Below are positions 34,361 to 46,449 of a stretch of DNA of 64,000 bases, one piece after another (position 1 is the stretch's first letter; the number at the start of each line of letters is the position of its first letter). The notes under the pieces are model-generated. The model saw only the letters and a list, made by a program, of their open reading frames with translations, did no database searches and had not been told where the DNA came from. The translations under genes were made by a program, and so were the position numbers. The stretch is from Pleodorina starrii (taxonomy: Eukaryota > Chlorophyta > Chlorophyceae > Chlamydomonadales > Volvocaceae), in assembly GCA_030267565.1 (NCBI GenBank), contig BRXU01000013.1, positions 1 to 64,000 of the forward strand. Reading direction: 5' to 3'.

Positions 34361-34426
34361 TGCACGATCGACGCGCCGAGGAAGCCGCGAGGTCCAGCAG
34401 GGCTCCACCTTCCTGCACGTCGTTTA

Positions 34427-34502
34427 GGCAAGCAAGCAAGCAAGCAAGCAAGCAAGAAAGTCAGCAAGCCAGCCAGCCAGCCAGTCAGTCAGCAAGCAAG
34501 CC
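34427..34502. repeat. (CAAG)n/(CCAG)n run
   Basis: CAAG tetranucleotides passing into CCAG and TCAG, then CAAG again. Confidence 0.9.
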
Positions 34503-35524
34503 GTGTGCAGCATCACCTCGCGAGATGCCCGGAGCCCAGCCCGCAATTCCGCAGTTCCTGACAACAGCTTATCCTACCTACTGATCAAGAGAAGAAGATC
34601 ACTACGGAAAAGGCCCAGCTCAAGCAGAGGTGGACGCAGCGGAGAGTCGAGGTTGCCGTCAGTCATTGAAACTTATGGTACCAAACTAAACCTCGCTAAG
34701 TATTGTTACTATCAAGAAAGAAAGGTAATAGCAGAAGTTGTAATATTATTGTCTGCAAAGCGTTTCTGCACAGTCCAAAAGTTTGCTCACCCCTCCGCAG
34801 TACGGCGCACCACCAGAAAAACGACCTCGCGAGCCCGGACCCTTCCCGAGCCCTCAAACAAATTATTGCCGTGAGGCCCACACAGGACCATAATTTGCGC
34901 AAATTTTACCATAAAATCCAGCATATCACAATTCATATGTCCAAAATTAATCCGCGTGCTGTGCACAAGCCTGGCTGCCAGCAAAATGTTAAGATGCCAA
35001 TCAAGGGCCGTGCACACCCAGGCGTGCCCACGCCAGATCTCACCAGGCGCCACGTTTCAGCCCGAGACCCCGCTGGAGGACACCTTCAGCATGACTAGTC
35101 GCACATTTTAGATGGGGTGTTGGCGGCCTGGCACCCTGCCCCAGGGCCGTTCCGTGCCTGTCCTACCCCAGATCTTTTGGACGTAGTATTCCTTTTGCGC
35201 ATCTGCTTCGGCAGAGTTATTATGAATAGCTTGAAAAAAATTATGGCCGGGTGGGTTTCTGCTATGGTGTCGTTTTTTTTGTGGGTTGGGTCGTTGCGCC
35301 CCGCTGGCTGGCCAGTCCAACGGCTTAGTCAACCGCCCGCCCTGCCCTGCCCAAAACATTCTCTCGACCGGCACAGCACCACCGCTTATCATAATAATAA
35401 TAATAGTAGTAACACATGATATATATCTTCTACTATATATGATTGCTACTTGGCTGCTTGCTTATTTGACTACTAGATAGCTCGATCGGTAGCTGCTGCT
35501 ATCAAACTCGGGCGGCTGCTTTAC
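34503..35524. other. Less GC-rich island, no recognised gene; possible relic of a mobile element
   Basis: Base composition shifts clearly towards A/T (for example 34680-34760, 34855-34960, 35380-35480). Short open frames exist on both strands (such as 34503-34874 and 34787-35053), but none resembles a protein family I know. CAGTCCAAAAGTTTGCTCAC at 34771-34790 resembles terminal inverted repeats of Tc1/mariner-type elements, and GTCCAAAATTAAT recurs at 34939-34951. No inverted partner or transposase was found. An ATAATAATA run at 35389-35406 and the A/T-rich stretch behind it may belong to the HNH gene promoter. Confidence 0.35.
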
Positions 35525-35559
35525 TTTTGATCGCGCGCGCGGCATCATCATCATCATCG

Positions 35560-35615
<56 letters not shown>

Positions 35616-35741
35616 GCGAGAGGGCACGATTTGCTTTTGTCTCGTGCGTCGCAGACAGGCAGGCAGGCAGGCGGGAAGGCAGCAGCAGCAGAGCAGATAC
35701 AGTAAAACAGGCGCACATACAGCTTTGCCGCAGAGACAGAC
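35389..35741 (+). promoter_or_regulatory. Upstream region of the HNH gene
   Basis: Contains an A/T-rich section (ATATATATCTTCTACTATAT near 35418-35440), a long CAT/ATC trinucleotide run (35543-35613), an AGGC run (35655-35671) and AGCAGCAG just before the start codon. A TATA-like element is plausible but no transcription start can be fixed. The CAT run is open in several frames but is taken as 5' untranslated sequence. Confidence 0.35.
35543..35613. repeat. (CAT)n trinucleotide run
   Basis: About 23 CAT/ATC triplets with one CGT interruption, upstream of the HNH gene. Confidence 0.9.
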
Positions 35742-35746
35742 ATGGC

Positions 35747-35793
<47 letters not shown>

Positions 35794-37673
35794 CAAACGA
35801 CTGCTGCTGGCGCTCCTCCGCCAATTTGCAGTCGCCGTCGTCGCAAAAGCTGCCGCTGCTGCAGCTTGGTTCGCCTGCAGCAGCAGCAGCCGGCCGCTTC
35901 CTGCCCAAGCACGCGATTGCCTCGCCGCCCAAAGGGCGCGCTCGCGGGCGTTCCGGCAACCGCTGCCGGCGGCACCGTGATGATGGTGGTGACCACCGCG
36001 GCCAGCAGCAGCACCCTCCCCGCAGCAGCATCCCCGTCCTCGCGTCGCCGTCGCAGCAGCCACCTCATCAGCAGCAGCCACCTCATCAGCAGCAGCCACC
36101 TCATCAGCAGCAGCCACCTCATCATCAGCCTCCGCGGCCGTCCCCGCCGTCGCAGCCGACACCGCGGCGGGCGGGGTTGACGGCGCTCTCGCCAAGCGGT
36201 GTGTCCGGCGCAGCAGTGTGCACCGCTGTCCACTGGCTGCAAGAGCTCCGAGGTGGCCGCTACGGCCACGAACGCTGCTGCCGCTCCTGCCGCTCCTGCT
36301 GCTGCTTCCACCGTAGCCTTCGCCCTTCTCCGCCGACGCCGCACGCCCGCCACGCTGTCGCCCAAGCGGTGCGCCTGCTGGCGGACATGGGCGCGGCGCT
36401 GCCAAGTAAGCGCCGCCGCGTCTCGCTGGACGACGCGCCGTCCTTCCTGCACGCGGCGCTGTGGCTGGTCAAGGCCACGGGCGGCACCGTCACGCTGGTC
36501 GTGGCGGAAAACGCGCTGCTCGTGATGCAGCCGCCCGTCGACGAAGCCGCGCCGCTGCGGTCACCCTGCCTCGAGCCGCTGGCGCCTGCTGCGGAGGAGA
36601 AGGAGGACGAGGAGGAGGACGAGGAGGAGGAGGACGCGGCGGTGGCGGCGGCGGCGGTGGCGACTGCGGCGGTGGAGAAGGAGGCGGTGGAGAAGGAGGC
36701 GGTGGAGAAGGAGGCGGCGGCGGCGACGGCGACGCCGGCGACTACTGCGACGTCGACGGCGGGCAGGCTGCGCACTGCTCCCAGGGCGGCGGCGAGGCGG
36801 GCTGCGAAGGTCATAGCCGATGCAACGGCGGGTGGCCGACGTCCCTGCCACCGCCACCCTCTCAAGCGCAAGGCGGACGACGTGGTGGAGGCGGCGGCGG
36901 CGGCGGCGACGGCGATGGAGACGGCGACGGCGACGGCGACGGAGAAAGAGCAGGACGACGCGGTGCAGCTGCGGCAGCGTCGGGTGGCGATGGAGTTGGC
37001 GGTGAAGGCCGCGCAGCGTGCCGGCCACAGCTACTTTACACCCGCCCGCGTTCCCCGGGCCGAACGCGGTGCTGACGTCGTCCTCCGCGGCGGCCACACT
37101 GCGCTGCGGGTTAGGCGTGGCGGGGCGGTGCAGGTGGATGCGGAGGAGGCGGCGGAGGCATGGGTGTGGGCGCACCGGGCCTCGCTGTGGGCGGTGGGTG
37201 GTGCACCCGAGGGGGGCTGTGTGCGCGTGCCGCTTGCGCCCACGGCGGCGGCGGTGGCGGCAGTGGCGGCGGCGGCGGGTTCGGGCGCTGGTGCTGGTGG
37301 CGGGGGTGGTGGCGTCGGCGGGGGTGGCGGCGGCTGGAAGCATGTGGATGCTCGTGAACACGCAACGACAGCAGCCGCCGAGGGTACGCAGAAGGAAGCC
37401 GTAGCCATGCACATTTGTGACAACGCACGATGCATCAACCCGCTGCACCTGCGGTGGGGGTTTAGGTCGGTTAACGCCGCCCGCTCCACGGCGGCGCACG
37501 AGTGGCTGCTGGAGTGCGCGAGTGTGCCTGCCCGTGAACCCGTCACCTCGCCGGGGCCCGCAGAGTCGGCGTGGCTGCCGGGGCTGGCGGCCCGGCCGCA
37601 GCGTGAAGCCGTTCCGCTTGCTGTGGCCTTTGCGGCACCGCCCCCACCGCGCGCCGTCGAGCTGGGCGATTAA
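35742..37673 (+). CDS. HNH endonuclease-like protein, 643 aa, apparently intronless
   Basis: One open frame from ATG at 35742 to TAA. Near the C-terminus, residues 556-578 hold the zinc-finger-type HNH core: H557-x-C559, C564-x-N566-P-x-H569-L and N578 (HICDNARC-INPLHL-...-RSVN), the spacing seen in HNH nucleases of the H-x-CDN-x2-C-(V/I)NP-x-HL kind. Such domains nick or cut DNA with a metal ion. The rest is low complexity: poly-Gln (residues 3-17), a PPHQQQ repeat (about 107-126), SKRRRVS near 221 and LKRKADD near 375 as possible nuclear signals, an acidic run near 286-300, KEAVEKEA repeats, and poly-Ala/Gly before the core. The first ATG was taken; a later start cannot be excluded. The gene stands 331 bp before array 2, and a broken copy heads array 1. 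Substrate and role are unknown. Confidence 0.7.
37407..37475 (+). other. HNH zinc-finger core of the intact copy
   Basis: This stretch encodes residues 556-578. Cys559 and Cys564 are candidate zinc ligands with flanking His residues; Asn566, His569 and Asn578 are the positions normally conserved in the fold. The same core is preserved, letter for letter, in the broken copy at 905-973. Confidence 0.75.
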
Positions 37674-38004
37674 CTGTGCGTGTTTGTGTGATTGTGCGTG
37701 TTTGTGCGATTGTGCGTGTTTGCGCGTGTGTGTTTGGTGCAGTTGGGGGCACGCGATATGGGTGGGGCAAGGCGGGGGTACATGGGTGCACGCAGTGCCA
37801 CACACACACACATCCCCCACTGCCCCGGCTGTTTGGGGGGCTCGGCGACCGGTCAATGCGGGCCGGCGCCCGCGCGCCGCGGTTATTCGGGGTGCTACAC
37901 AAGTGGAGAGGGTGGTAGGGCGGCGTGCGGTGCGGTGTGGGGCGCGGAAGGCGCAGAACCGTGGCCGAAACCCCCCGCAATGAGTACTCCCTAAAAACCC
38001 TAAG
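37674..38004. other. Spacer between intact HNH gene and array 2
   Basis: Counterpart of 1168-1498, with TGTGCGTGTTTGTG-type repeats, an ACAC run and GC-rich unique sequence. It probably includes the HNH 3' untranslated region. No further gene is seen. Confidence 0.6.
37989..38003. repeat. Telomere-like motif at left edge of array 2
   Basis: CCCTAAAAACCCTAA, identical in sequence and position to 1484-1498. One G separates it from the first unit base. Confidence 0.4.
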
Positions 38005-40845
38005 TTCCATAGCCGACAGCGAGGTCGCAGGCGAGGCACCGCCAGAGGCGAGAAACCAGCTGTAGACTGATCCGCGCGGGCTGTGTTGGCGCGTCCGGGA
38101 TGTTTGACGAGGGCGGGGGGCGATTACGGCAGCTGCGGCAGAGGCAGTGGTGCGGTGCAGCTGCGTGTGTGTGTGTGTGTGTGTATATGTGTGTGTATGG
38201 CACGTGCCGCGCCTACGGTACGGTCGTCTGATCGGTGGCGTCTGCAGTGTGTGTGTCAGCACGCACCGCCCAACGGGCCCAGTCTGGCTGGGGTCCAGCA
38301 AGGCAACCTGACTCGTCCGGTGGAACGGCATCTTCAGCGCTCAGGCGTCGGTCCTTGGGACCGATTGCCGGTCAGTGTGAAAAGCGATCGGCAGTGACGG
38401 ACGGACGGACGGATGGACGGACGGACCCGCACAATGTGTTGAGGGGGCGGTTGCACAGCGCCGTCTACCGGGTATGGGTGAGCGCGCACGCAAAGAGGAA
38501 GAGGCAGCGCAGGCGTCAGGATTTCATTACGTGTGTTGATGTTTGCTGTGCATGTGTGGTGTGGAGTCATGTGGTGTTCGTCCGGGCCCCCACTCCCCGG
38601 ATAGCCCCCAATCCCGAGGGCCGTTTGAAGCTTTTTCGATGGCCTCGATACGCATTAATGGGTTTGACAAACATTAGTTTGTAGGTGCGTGGGGAGCATG
38701 CGGAACACGCCGGATGCCCGTTGGCTGTGTACGGCCCTGCCGTACGCATCGACGACTTTCTAACCGTATCCGCTCCTGGAAAATACAAATACACGCGAGT
38801 ACACAGAAATCCTGCAGGAGGTTGTTGGCAACGCTGCGCTTCCAGTTCCGGTCAAGGGCGCCTGACGCGCCCGGACGCGGAGGGCACACCCCCCAGCACT
38901 GACCGCCGCAAGTCGACCCATCTGCCCTGCCCGCCGTCTCCGTCCCCCCGCTGCGGTATCGTCTTTGTATCCCCTGCCCGCCGGTACCGATCGGGTGCCG
39001 AGACGGAAAGGACGCATAACCCGTATTGCACACATCCAGCAACGCTGAAAAATGCAAGCATACGGCAACTTCATGACATTTGAGTCATAACGGCTTTAAC
39101 GAACCCACCAACCAATTCATCGCGCGTGTGGGCGCACAATACGTGCCGCCCGCCTGCCGCGCTGCCGACTGCCCAACTGCTCATTTTGCGCCACTTCCGC
39201 TGCATCACCCCCGATCCTTGACTGGACACGCACACCTGCTCCTGCCCCTGCCACCTGCTCCTGCTCCGCACACCCACACCCACATCCGCCCGCCGTTGGG
39301 CTCGGGCCACGAACGCACAGCGACGTCCACCGCCTGCTGCTCTGCGTCCAAACACACTGCTGCCTCTGCATGCTGCCTGCTGCCTGGCCTGCTGCCTGGC
39401 GCGCTACCTTCGCCGCTTCACCCCCAAAGGGCCCAAAGGCCCGCGGGGGGCTGCTGCTGCTGCTTCGGTGAGATTGACCGCGACGGAAGCGCGTCACCTC
39501 CCATGAGCACCTAGCCCGTAGTGGCTGGGTCTTTCCTTTTCTGTTCGTTTGTATGGGGGGTTGGGGGCACGAACCCCCCCACCCACGTAACACCCGCCCC
39601 TTCCCCGTGCGCTGCCCTTCACTGGCACTTCTTGCCCGGCATCACCCCTGCCATCTTGCCATCGCGGGGTACCCCTCATGCATGTGGGTACCTCGCGCAG
39701 CCGGTGCGGTGGGGAGCCAACACGTTGGCCCGCCCCCGGTCTGCATCCCCTTCCTCCTCCCCCACCCCCTTGCACCTCTCCGTCTGGTTTCCCTCCCTCC
39801 CTCCTCCCGCCCCGCCGATTCCTTCGCCCGACCCGCCCTGCCCCGTGCCACCTTCGCCAGTCGACATCGCGTCACCTCTGCCCCCTCCCATCCTGCCGTC
39901 GTTCTCCCCTCGCTTCGTCCTCGCCCATTCCCCCTTTGCCTCCTCGTCCTCCCTCCCTGCCCCGCGATCCGTTCCACTCGCCTCCAGCCGCTGTCCCTTC
40001 GCCGTTCTCCTTGTCGTTGTCCCTGCATTTCTCTTTCCCTCTGCCCTTTCTTCTCTGCCGTTCGCCGCCCTGCCGTCGTACTTTTTGCCCTTCCGTATCC
40101 CTTTCTTGTTCGCGCCGCTCCCCCACCCCGCCCTCTTTTGCGCTGCGTCGCCGCCCCAGCTCGTTCGTGGGTTTCCGTGTGTGTTCTTGCCTCGCTTGCC
40201 TGCCTGTTCGCTCCTTGCCTCGCTGACATTGCCGTTTAACATTGCTCTTACTCACACCCTTCCTTCGCCTCTTCCCGATTCCTTTCCTCCACTGAGCGCA
40301 GGTGAGTAAGCCATCCTTCCTTTTGTGCTGTCCGGGCTGTGCGTCCGTGTTGGTCTTGTGCTGTCGTGTGCCGGTCTGTTTGGGGTTGGTCGGCGGCGAC
40401 GCGGCCGCGCGCTGGTAACTGCGCTGCTTTCCCCGGGCCGTTCTAATTACCCACCCACACCCACACACGTCCGATAAGCGCCGTAATTTCACGACGGCGC
40501 ACTTGGTCCTCGTGTCCCTTCCGAACGTGAATACGGCTGATGCTTTATACGGCAGCTTCACGTGAATACGGCTGATGCCTAGTACGGCAGCTAAACTATT
40601 TCATTCACGCGGTCGGACTCCTCGGTCAACTCAAGATGAACACAACAACAACAACAACAATAATAATAACAACAACCCGGTCGTACTTCGTACGGTACAC
40701 GGGTCGCCGTAACCCGCACCGCACCTCCGCCAGCCACCGCCGCCAAAGCCACCGCCGCCAAAGCCGTCGTCGCCGCCGCCCGCGGCCGCGCTCGTAACAG
40801 CCGCCCCCGCCCTCCGTCCCCCGCCCCCCCGCTTCCATCACCCGG
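38005..40845. other. Unit spacer (unit A)
   Basis: Same content as 1499-4333, with private substitutions at 38436, 38751 and 39144. No gene is supported. Confidence 0.5.
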
Positions 40846-42522
40846 TCACGCGGCGCGCATCGCCTTCTCCCGCCACTGCTTGCTCTGTCGCTTCTCCGCC
40901 GCCTGATGCACCCGGTCCGAAACCTCCGGCCGCACCGTATCCCAGGGCCGCTCCGGCGCGCACTCCTGCACCATAAACTCCAGCGTGACGCCCTCCCGCA
41001 GACCCACCGCGCCGCGCCCCTGCGGCCCCCCCAGCAGCCGCTCAGCTTCCCGCATCGCCTGCATGAACACCGCCGACGTCGCCCGCGCCCCTTCCCGGAC
41101 AAAACAGAGGTCCCTGCCCGCGTCCAGCATTTCCCGCCGGGCCTGGAGCGGCGGTAGGAGGGTGCAGAGGGCGAGGGGTGAGCCGGACGAAGTGGCGGAA
41201 CCCCCTCACACACCAGCCACAGTGGATAACCCCCATGCACCAGCCACCAGCCACCACATACACACACCAAGGAACGGATGTAGGGGAGGCGGAGGGGGGG
41301 GGGGTAATCGTTGGTTTGGGGCTCGAAGAGATGCCTGCTCCAGCCCCGGAGACGGGCCGTGGCGGGACCGCGGCCGTCGGCTGTCGTTTGGAAGTGGGCG
41401 TCCGTAAGAGCGGCGGTGGGCCCATGGACGGTTCAATACTAGCGGAGATACCTACCTACCAGCCCTCCCTACCAGCCCTACCTACCAGCTGTCAGAACAC
41501 GCGGCTCGCTCCCCTGTGTGTGTGCTCCGCTGCTTGCCTGCCGGCGCTGTGTGCGCCCTGGGTGGACTGGAGGAAGCGCCCCATTGGATGGAGGAGGAGG
41601 AGGACGGCGGCTCCGACGTCAGCACCGGCGGTTGCGGTCTCAGCAGCTGCCCCCGCAGCGCCTGCACGGTGAGCCAGCTGCTGGACGGCCGGTCCAGCGC
41701 CACCAGCAGCTGAATCAAGCTGTGGAAGGCCTGTCGAGCGGGTGGAGGAGGAGGGGGAGGAGGAGGGGGAGGGGGAGGGGAGTAACCCGAAGATGATACC
41801 GCAGCGGAGGGACGTGGGCGACCGAATATTAACTCAGCGGGTGGTGGAGGTAAGAGGAGGCCACATCCGGTTACGGTCTGATATAAGATGTGAAGGAGCC
41901 GGGTGACAGCGGACAGAGGGCCCCAGAGGAACACGCTGGGCGGCGCGCTGGGCAGCGTGGCGGGGGGAGGGTTAGAGGGGAAGGGATGGAAGTGCAGCGT
42001 CGGCGGGGGTAAGGCTGTGGGCGTGCGCCGCACCGTCCGTGCGTCCGTGAGTCGGTTCGTGGGAGGAGGGAGGAGGGAGAGCGGCGACACGAACTCTGAC
42101 TCAGACGGGAGGGGCAGCAGCGGCAGGCCGCGACTGCACGCGTGTGGTGGACCGCGGGGACAACCAACGAACCAACCAACCAACGGAACCACCAACCGCT
42201 GAAAACTACCTACCCACGCACCCACCCGTCGCGCGACCTCGGCGTCCGCCTCGGCCCGCAGCAGCAGCTTCCGCTGCCTCCTCGCTGTCTCCGCATCATC
42301 CTGACCCCCTGCAGGAAGCTGCTGTTGCTGTTGCTGTAGTTGCTGTTGCTGCCCTGGAGTCGGAGTAGGAGTCGGAGCAGGTGGGGGTGGGGCCGGGGAG
42401 GGAAACACAGTCCGCAGGGGCAAGAAGTACCGATCAACCAAGTAATGACGGACGATGGTGGCTGCTTTGTTCGGTTGGTCCAAGTGTGGGCCATCGAGGA
42501 ACCGTCTCTGTCCGTCCATCAC
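40846..42522 (-). CDS. Minus-strand gene of unknown function, variant copy (unit A)
   Basis: Same model (exons 42522-42226, 41730-41626, 41142-40846). The base at 41702 changes a GAG codon to GTG, so residue 109 in FHSLIQLLEALDR becomes Val. This is the only amino-acid change noticed among the copies of this gene. The second intron has one extra G in a G run near 41292. Confidence 0.55.
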
Positions 42523-42957
42523 TCAACCTGGCGCCTCGCTCAAAGCTTGCCCGAAAGAAGGAATTCCTAGAAGATGCCCTGGTCATTCTATTTTCCGTGT
42601 GCTTATTTTCCGTGAGGACGAAACCGCGTACTAGAACGAGAAGGTAGCAACGAGGCCGACTGCCTGCGAGTTGATATACGCCGCAATAAGTATCGCTGAA
42701 CCGCCAAACAAACACGAAAAGGCGAGAAAACAACGGGGAACAATGCTGCGGGGAGCTGGTGTCGTACTTTCATCACTTTCAGGGTGACCAATGTACGGCG
42801 CATGGTTTACAAGGTTTACGGCGCAGCTCTCTTCTTGTACGTATGCCTTGATTGAATTTTCAGACGGTGCATACTTTCCAAAGCATGCAATGTGCAAGTT
42901 GTAAGATGCCTGCGTCAGGACTCTAGGTAGCTGAAGATTCCTGCGTCAGGACTCTAG
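42523..42957. promoter_or_regulatory. Divergent promoter region (unit A)
   Basis: Same as 6010-6444, with the A variant of GAATTTTCAG. Confidence 0.35.
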
Positions 42958-45056
42958 GCAGCTGAGGCAGCCGGATACGAGGGACAGCCGTTGCACATAG
43001 CAGCGGCCGTCGGCCATGTCGAGGTGCGCTGTGTTGGGCAAACCGCCCCCGTGGACGGCAGCCATGCCCCCCATTCGCCCCATCAGCCTGACAGCTTCCC
43101 TGCTCCTCCTCACAAACCACACGTGCAGCTTAATGCTGCCCCAAACCCAACCCGCCTCTCCATTCCTTCGCTGCGGTACCCGGCTTTTTCTTGACCCGGC
43201 TCTCCATTTCCCTCCACTTCTCGTGCCGGCCTGCAGCGTGTTTCAGAGCTGGTCAACGGCCGGTCCAGCTTGGGGATCACCCCGCTGATTTTGGCGGCGG
43301 AGAAGGACGCGGCGGATGCGGTCAGGTACCTGCTCTCCGTGGGTGAGTGGCTGGTTGGAATCCGGGTGGGGGTCCGGCGGGGGGGAGGCGGCGGGTGTTG
43401 GGGTATCGGGTGTGTTCGGTTGAGCTTGGAGAGGAGGGCATGCGTGCAGTAGTGCCTGAACGGGGTCTCCTTGGCCCACGGAGAGCGGTACCGGTCCTGG
43501 AGATGACGATGAGACCGCACCCCGCAACCCGCAGGCGCTGATCCCTGGCTGGGCGACCACGAGGGCCGCATCCCGGCCCACCACGCGGCCAAGGCGGGGG
43601 CCATCCGGGCGCTGCAGATGGGGGCTGAGGGGCGCAGGGGCCGGTGGACCGGGGCTGGGACAGGGAAGGGCAGGGAGGACTTCAGGGGCCGGTCCAGGGA
43701 GGGGGTGCGTGGGGGAGCCGGACTCCCCGGCCCTTCCCCACCTACCGCAGCCTCCCAGCCCACACCAGCCACCAGGGCTGTCACTGTCGCTATGGCGGGC
43801 ACCAACCACTCCCTCACCCCTTGCCTCCCTCCCGCCCTCCCTCGCGAAGTGAAGCGCCTCTCCCCCGTCGGTCGGTCCCCCCCGTCACGCCCCGCCGATG
43901 CCACCCAAGGCTCCTGTCGCCCCGGCGTCTCCCTCGTTATCCCCCTGCCCCCTCTACATCTCTGGCCGCAAGGTTCGTCTACGCCACGTGGGCCAACCGC
44001 CAGTCCGCCATGATGGTGCTCATCGGCTTGGACGCAAACTTCATCACCAGATCGGCCGGTGGCGGCAACGGCGGCGGCAGCAATGGCGGCGGCAGCAACA
44101 GCGGTGGCTGCAGCGGTGACTGCATCATCATCGCCGTTCTCGTCCCAAGGTGTGCAGATGTCGTCCGCGCCGGCATCGCCGTCTCCGGAGAAGGCGGCAG
44201 TGGTTGGGTCCACGGCGATATGCGGCGCCAGCGTCGCGCCGGCGTCGAGCATCGGCGTAGGGGCAACGGCGAGCCTTCTTCCAGCGGCTGCCGCCGTGTC
44301 CGCGACCACCACCGCCGCCGCTCCACGAACCCTTGTGGCCGCCAGCACCAGCACCACCAACGCCGCCGCGATGGAGGGAATGCCCTTTGGCGATTTACAC
44401 GCGTCAGACTCGCCCGGGAAGGCGGCGGCGGCGGGTTTGGCGTCGCCGCTGCCGCGGCAGAGGGCTCAGACGCCTTCGGATGGCGGCGGTAGCCGTGGCA
44501 GCGGTAGCGGTAGCGGTAGCGAGGCAGGCGCGACCCATGGGTCCTTCCCACAAGGCCACATGACCCCCGAGGAGCTGCAGCGGCGGAAGGCCAGGGAGGA
44601 GAAGCGCGCTCAGCGGCGGCTGATGTTCAGTCCAGACGGGGAGGTGCTCAAGTCGTCGCCAACGCCGCCGCGGCGGCCTGCCGTGGTACCCCAGATCAGC
44701 GCCTGGCGCCAGGAGACTTTGGCTCCGCTGCTGTGGCAGCGGCTCCGGAACCGCCGCCGGTGCCTGCGGCTGACCCGGCGTCAGCGGTGGCGTATGTGGC
44801 GGCAAGCGCAGGTGACGTCTGACGTGCCGCCGCCGCTTCCCAGTCGTCCGACGAGATGGGACGCCAGCAATGCCGCTGCCGCTGGTGGTGCTGGCGGCGG
44901 CGGCGTCGCCGCGGAGCGCTTGGCGTCGGACTTGGCGGCGGCGTCGGACTTGGCGGCGGCGGCGGCGGCAGTCATGCAGGAATTTGCTGACGCCTTGGCC
45001 GCTGCACGTAGCCGGGCGTCCGCCGCTACCGCACTGCGCAGCGACCCGGGCGGCGC

Positions 45057-45094
<38 letters not shown>

Positions 45095-46412
45095 AGGCTG
45101 AAGCTGAGGCTGAAGCTGCTGACGCTGCACCGGGCGCGGCAGCGGCGGTCGGCGCCTCCCAGCCCTTCCTTCCGCCACCCCCACCGCCCCCGGCACCACC
45201 GCCACCGCCAATGCACGACGGGGCATCCATTCTTCAGCAGCAGCAGTCGGGCGACGAGCGCACCCGGCTGGACGAGGCAACGCGTTTCGGCGGCGTCCTG
45301 CAGCGGCCGGGGCTGCTGGCGGCGCATCCGGGCAGCTGGGAGGGGCTGCTGATGCGGGCGGAGGAGGAGAGGGCGAGGAGTCATGGGGGCCTAGAAGCTT
45401 CGGCTGCTGTCGAGGTGGGGCAGGGTGAGGTTGGTTTGGCGCCCAGCGGCGCGGTTCGGTTGAGCGCCGGGGGCGGGGCGGGGCGGGACGGGGCGGGGGG
45501 TTGGGGGACCAGCACGATTGCACGGGAGTGGGTAAGGGCGGCTGGCGACTGGGCGGGGCGGGGCGGGGCGGGGCTGGTTCACCTACCATCCAACCAAATC
45601 CCATCGCCCTCTGATTGCCCGACGATGATCGCCCTCCGCCTTCCCGCCCTACACTTGATCGACCGCAAATCTTTCCTCCCTCCCTCCCTCCCTCCCTCCC
45701 TCCTCGTCCCGCGCCCTCGCCCCGCGCCTCTCCCGCAGACCGCACAACTCGCGCTGATGGGCCTGGCGTCGCTGAAGGGGCAGGAGATGCCGATGCAGCT
45801 CTTTGGATTGCCGTACTGCATCATGACCGACCGGCGTGGTGCTGTACCGGGAGCTCTCGGTAAGACTGCCGTACGCACGCCGTACATACATACGTACATA
45901 CATACATACATACACAGACGTGGCCTCTCGCGCCGCAGCTTTAGGAATCATGGGCCCAGTGCCCCTCCGCCACATTCCAGTCCACTCCACTCCACTCCAC
46001 TCTGTTCCTCGGGAGGGCCCACCGTGCTGTCGCCTCGTCCACAGCGCCCCCCAGCTGCACCCGGGACCCCCCCTGGACCCCCCTGGAACCCCTCCACGCC
46101 CCCGCCGCCTCCCACGCCCGCAGTGACTCATTCATCTATAAAGGAGCAGATCACTCCCTGAACCCCCCACTCCCTGAACCCCCCACTCCCTGAACTCCCA
46201 CTCCCTGAACTCCCACTCCCGCCGCCGCTCCCGCCTGTAGGAAGTTGGATGCGCGGGAGCTCCGGCCCCGCCCCTCCCACCCCTGGTGGCTGCCAACCTG
46301 CTGTTGCGCTGGCTGCACTTCGTCCCGCGGTTCTGGCTGCTGGTGCCTGAGGAGGGCTGGCTGGGCGCCAACGTGGCGCGGCAGAGGACAGCAGCGGCAG
46401 AGGACAGCAGCA

Positions 46413-46449
<37 letters not shown>

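Noticed and set aside
31263..34467. Open frames of 250-405 codons in the satellite
   Set aside because: They encode monotonous LPCLA, PSLPF, GKARQ or EGKGR repeats from the GGCAA and GGGAA pentamers, with alternatives open in several frames.
35527..36180. Frame starting in the CAT run upstream of the HNH gene (poly-Ser)
   Set aside because: It overlaps the HNH frame and consists of trinucleotide-repeat translation; the frame containing the HNH core was preferred.
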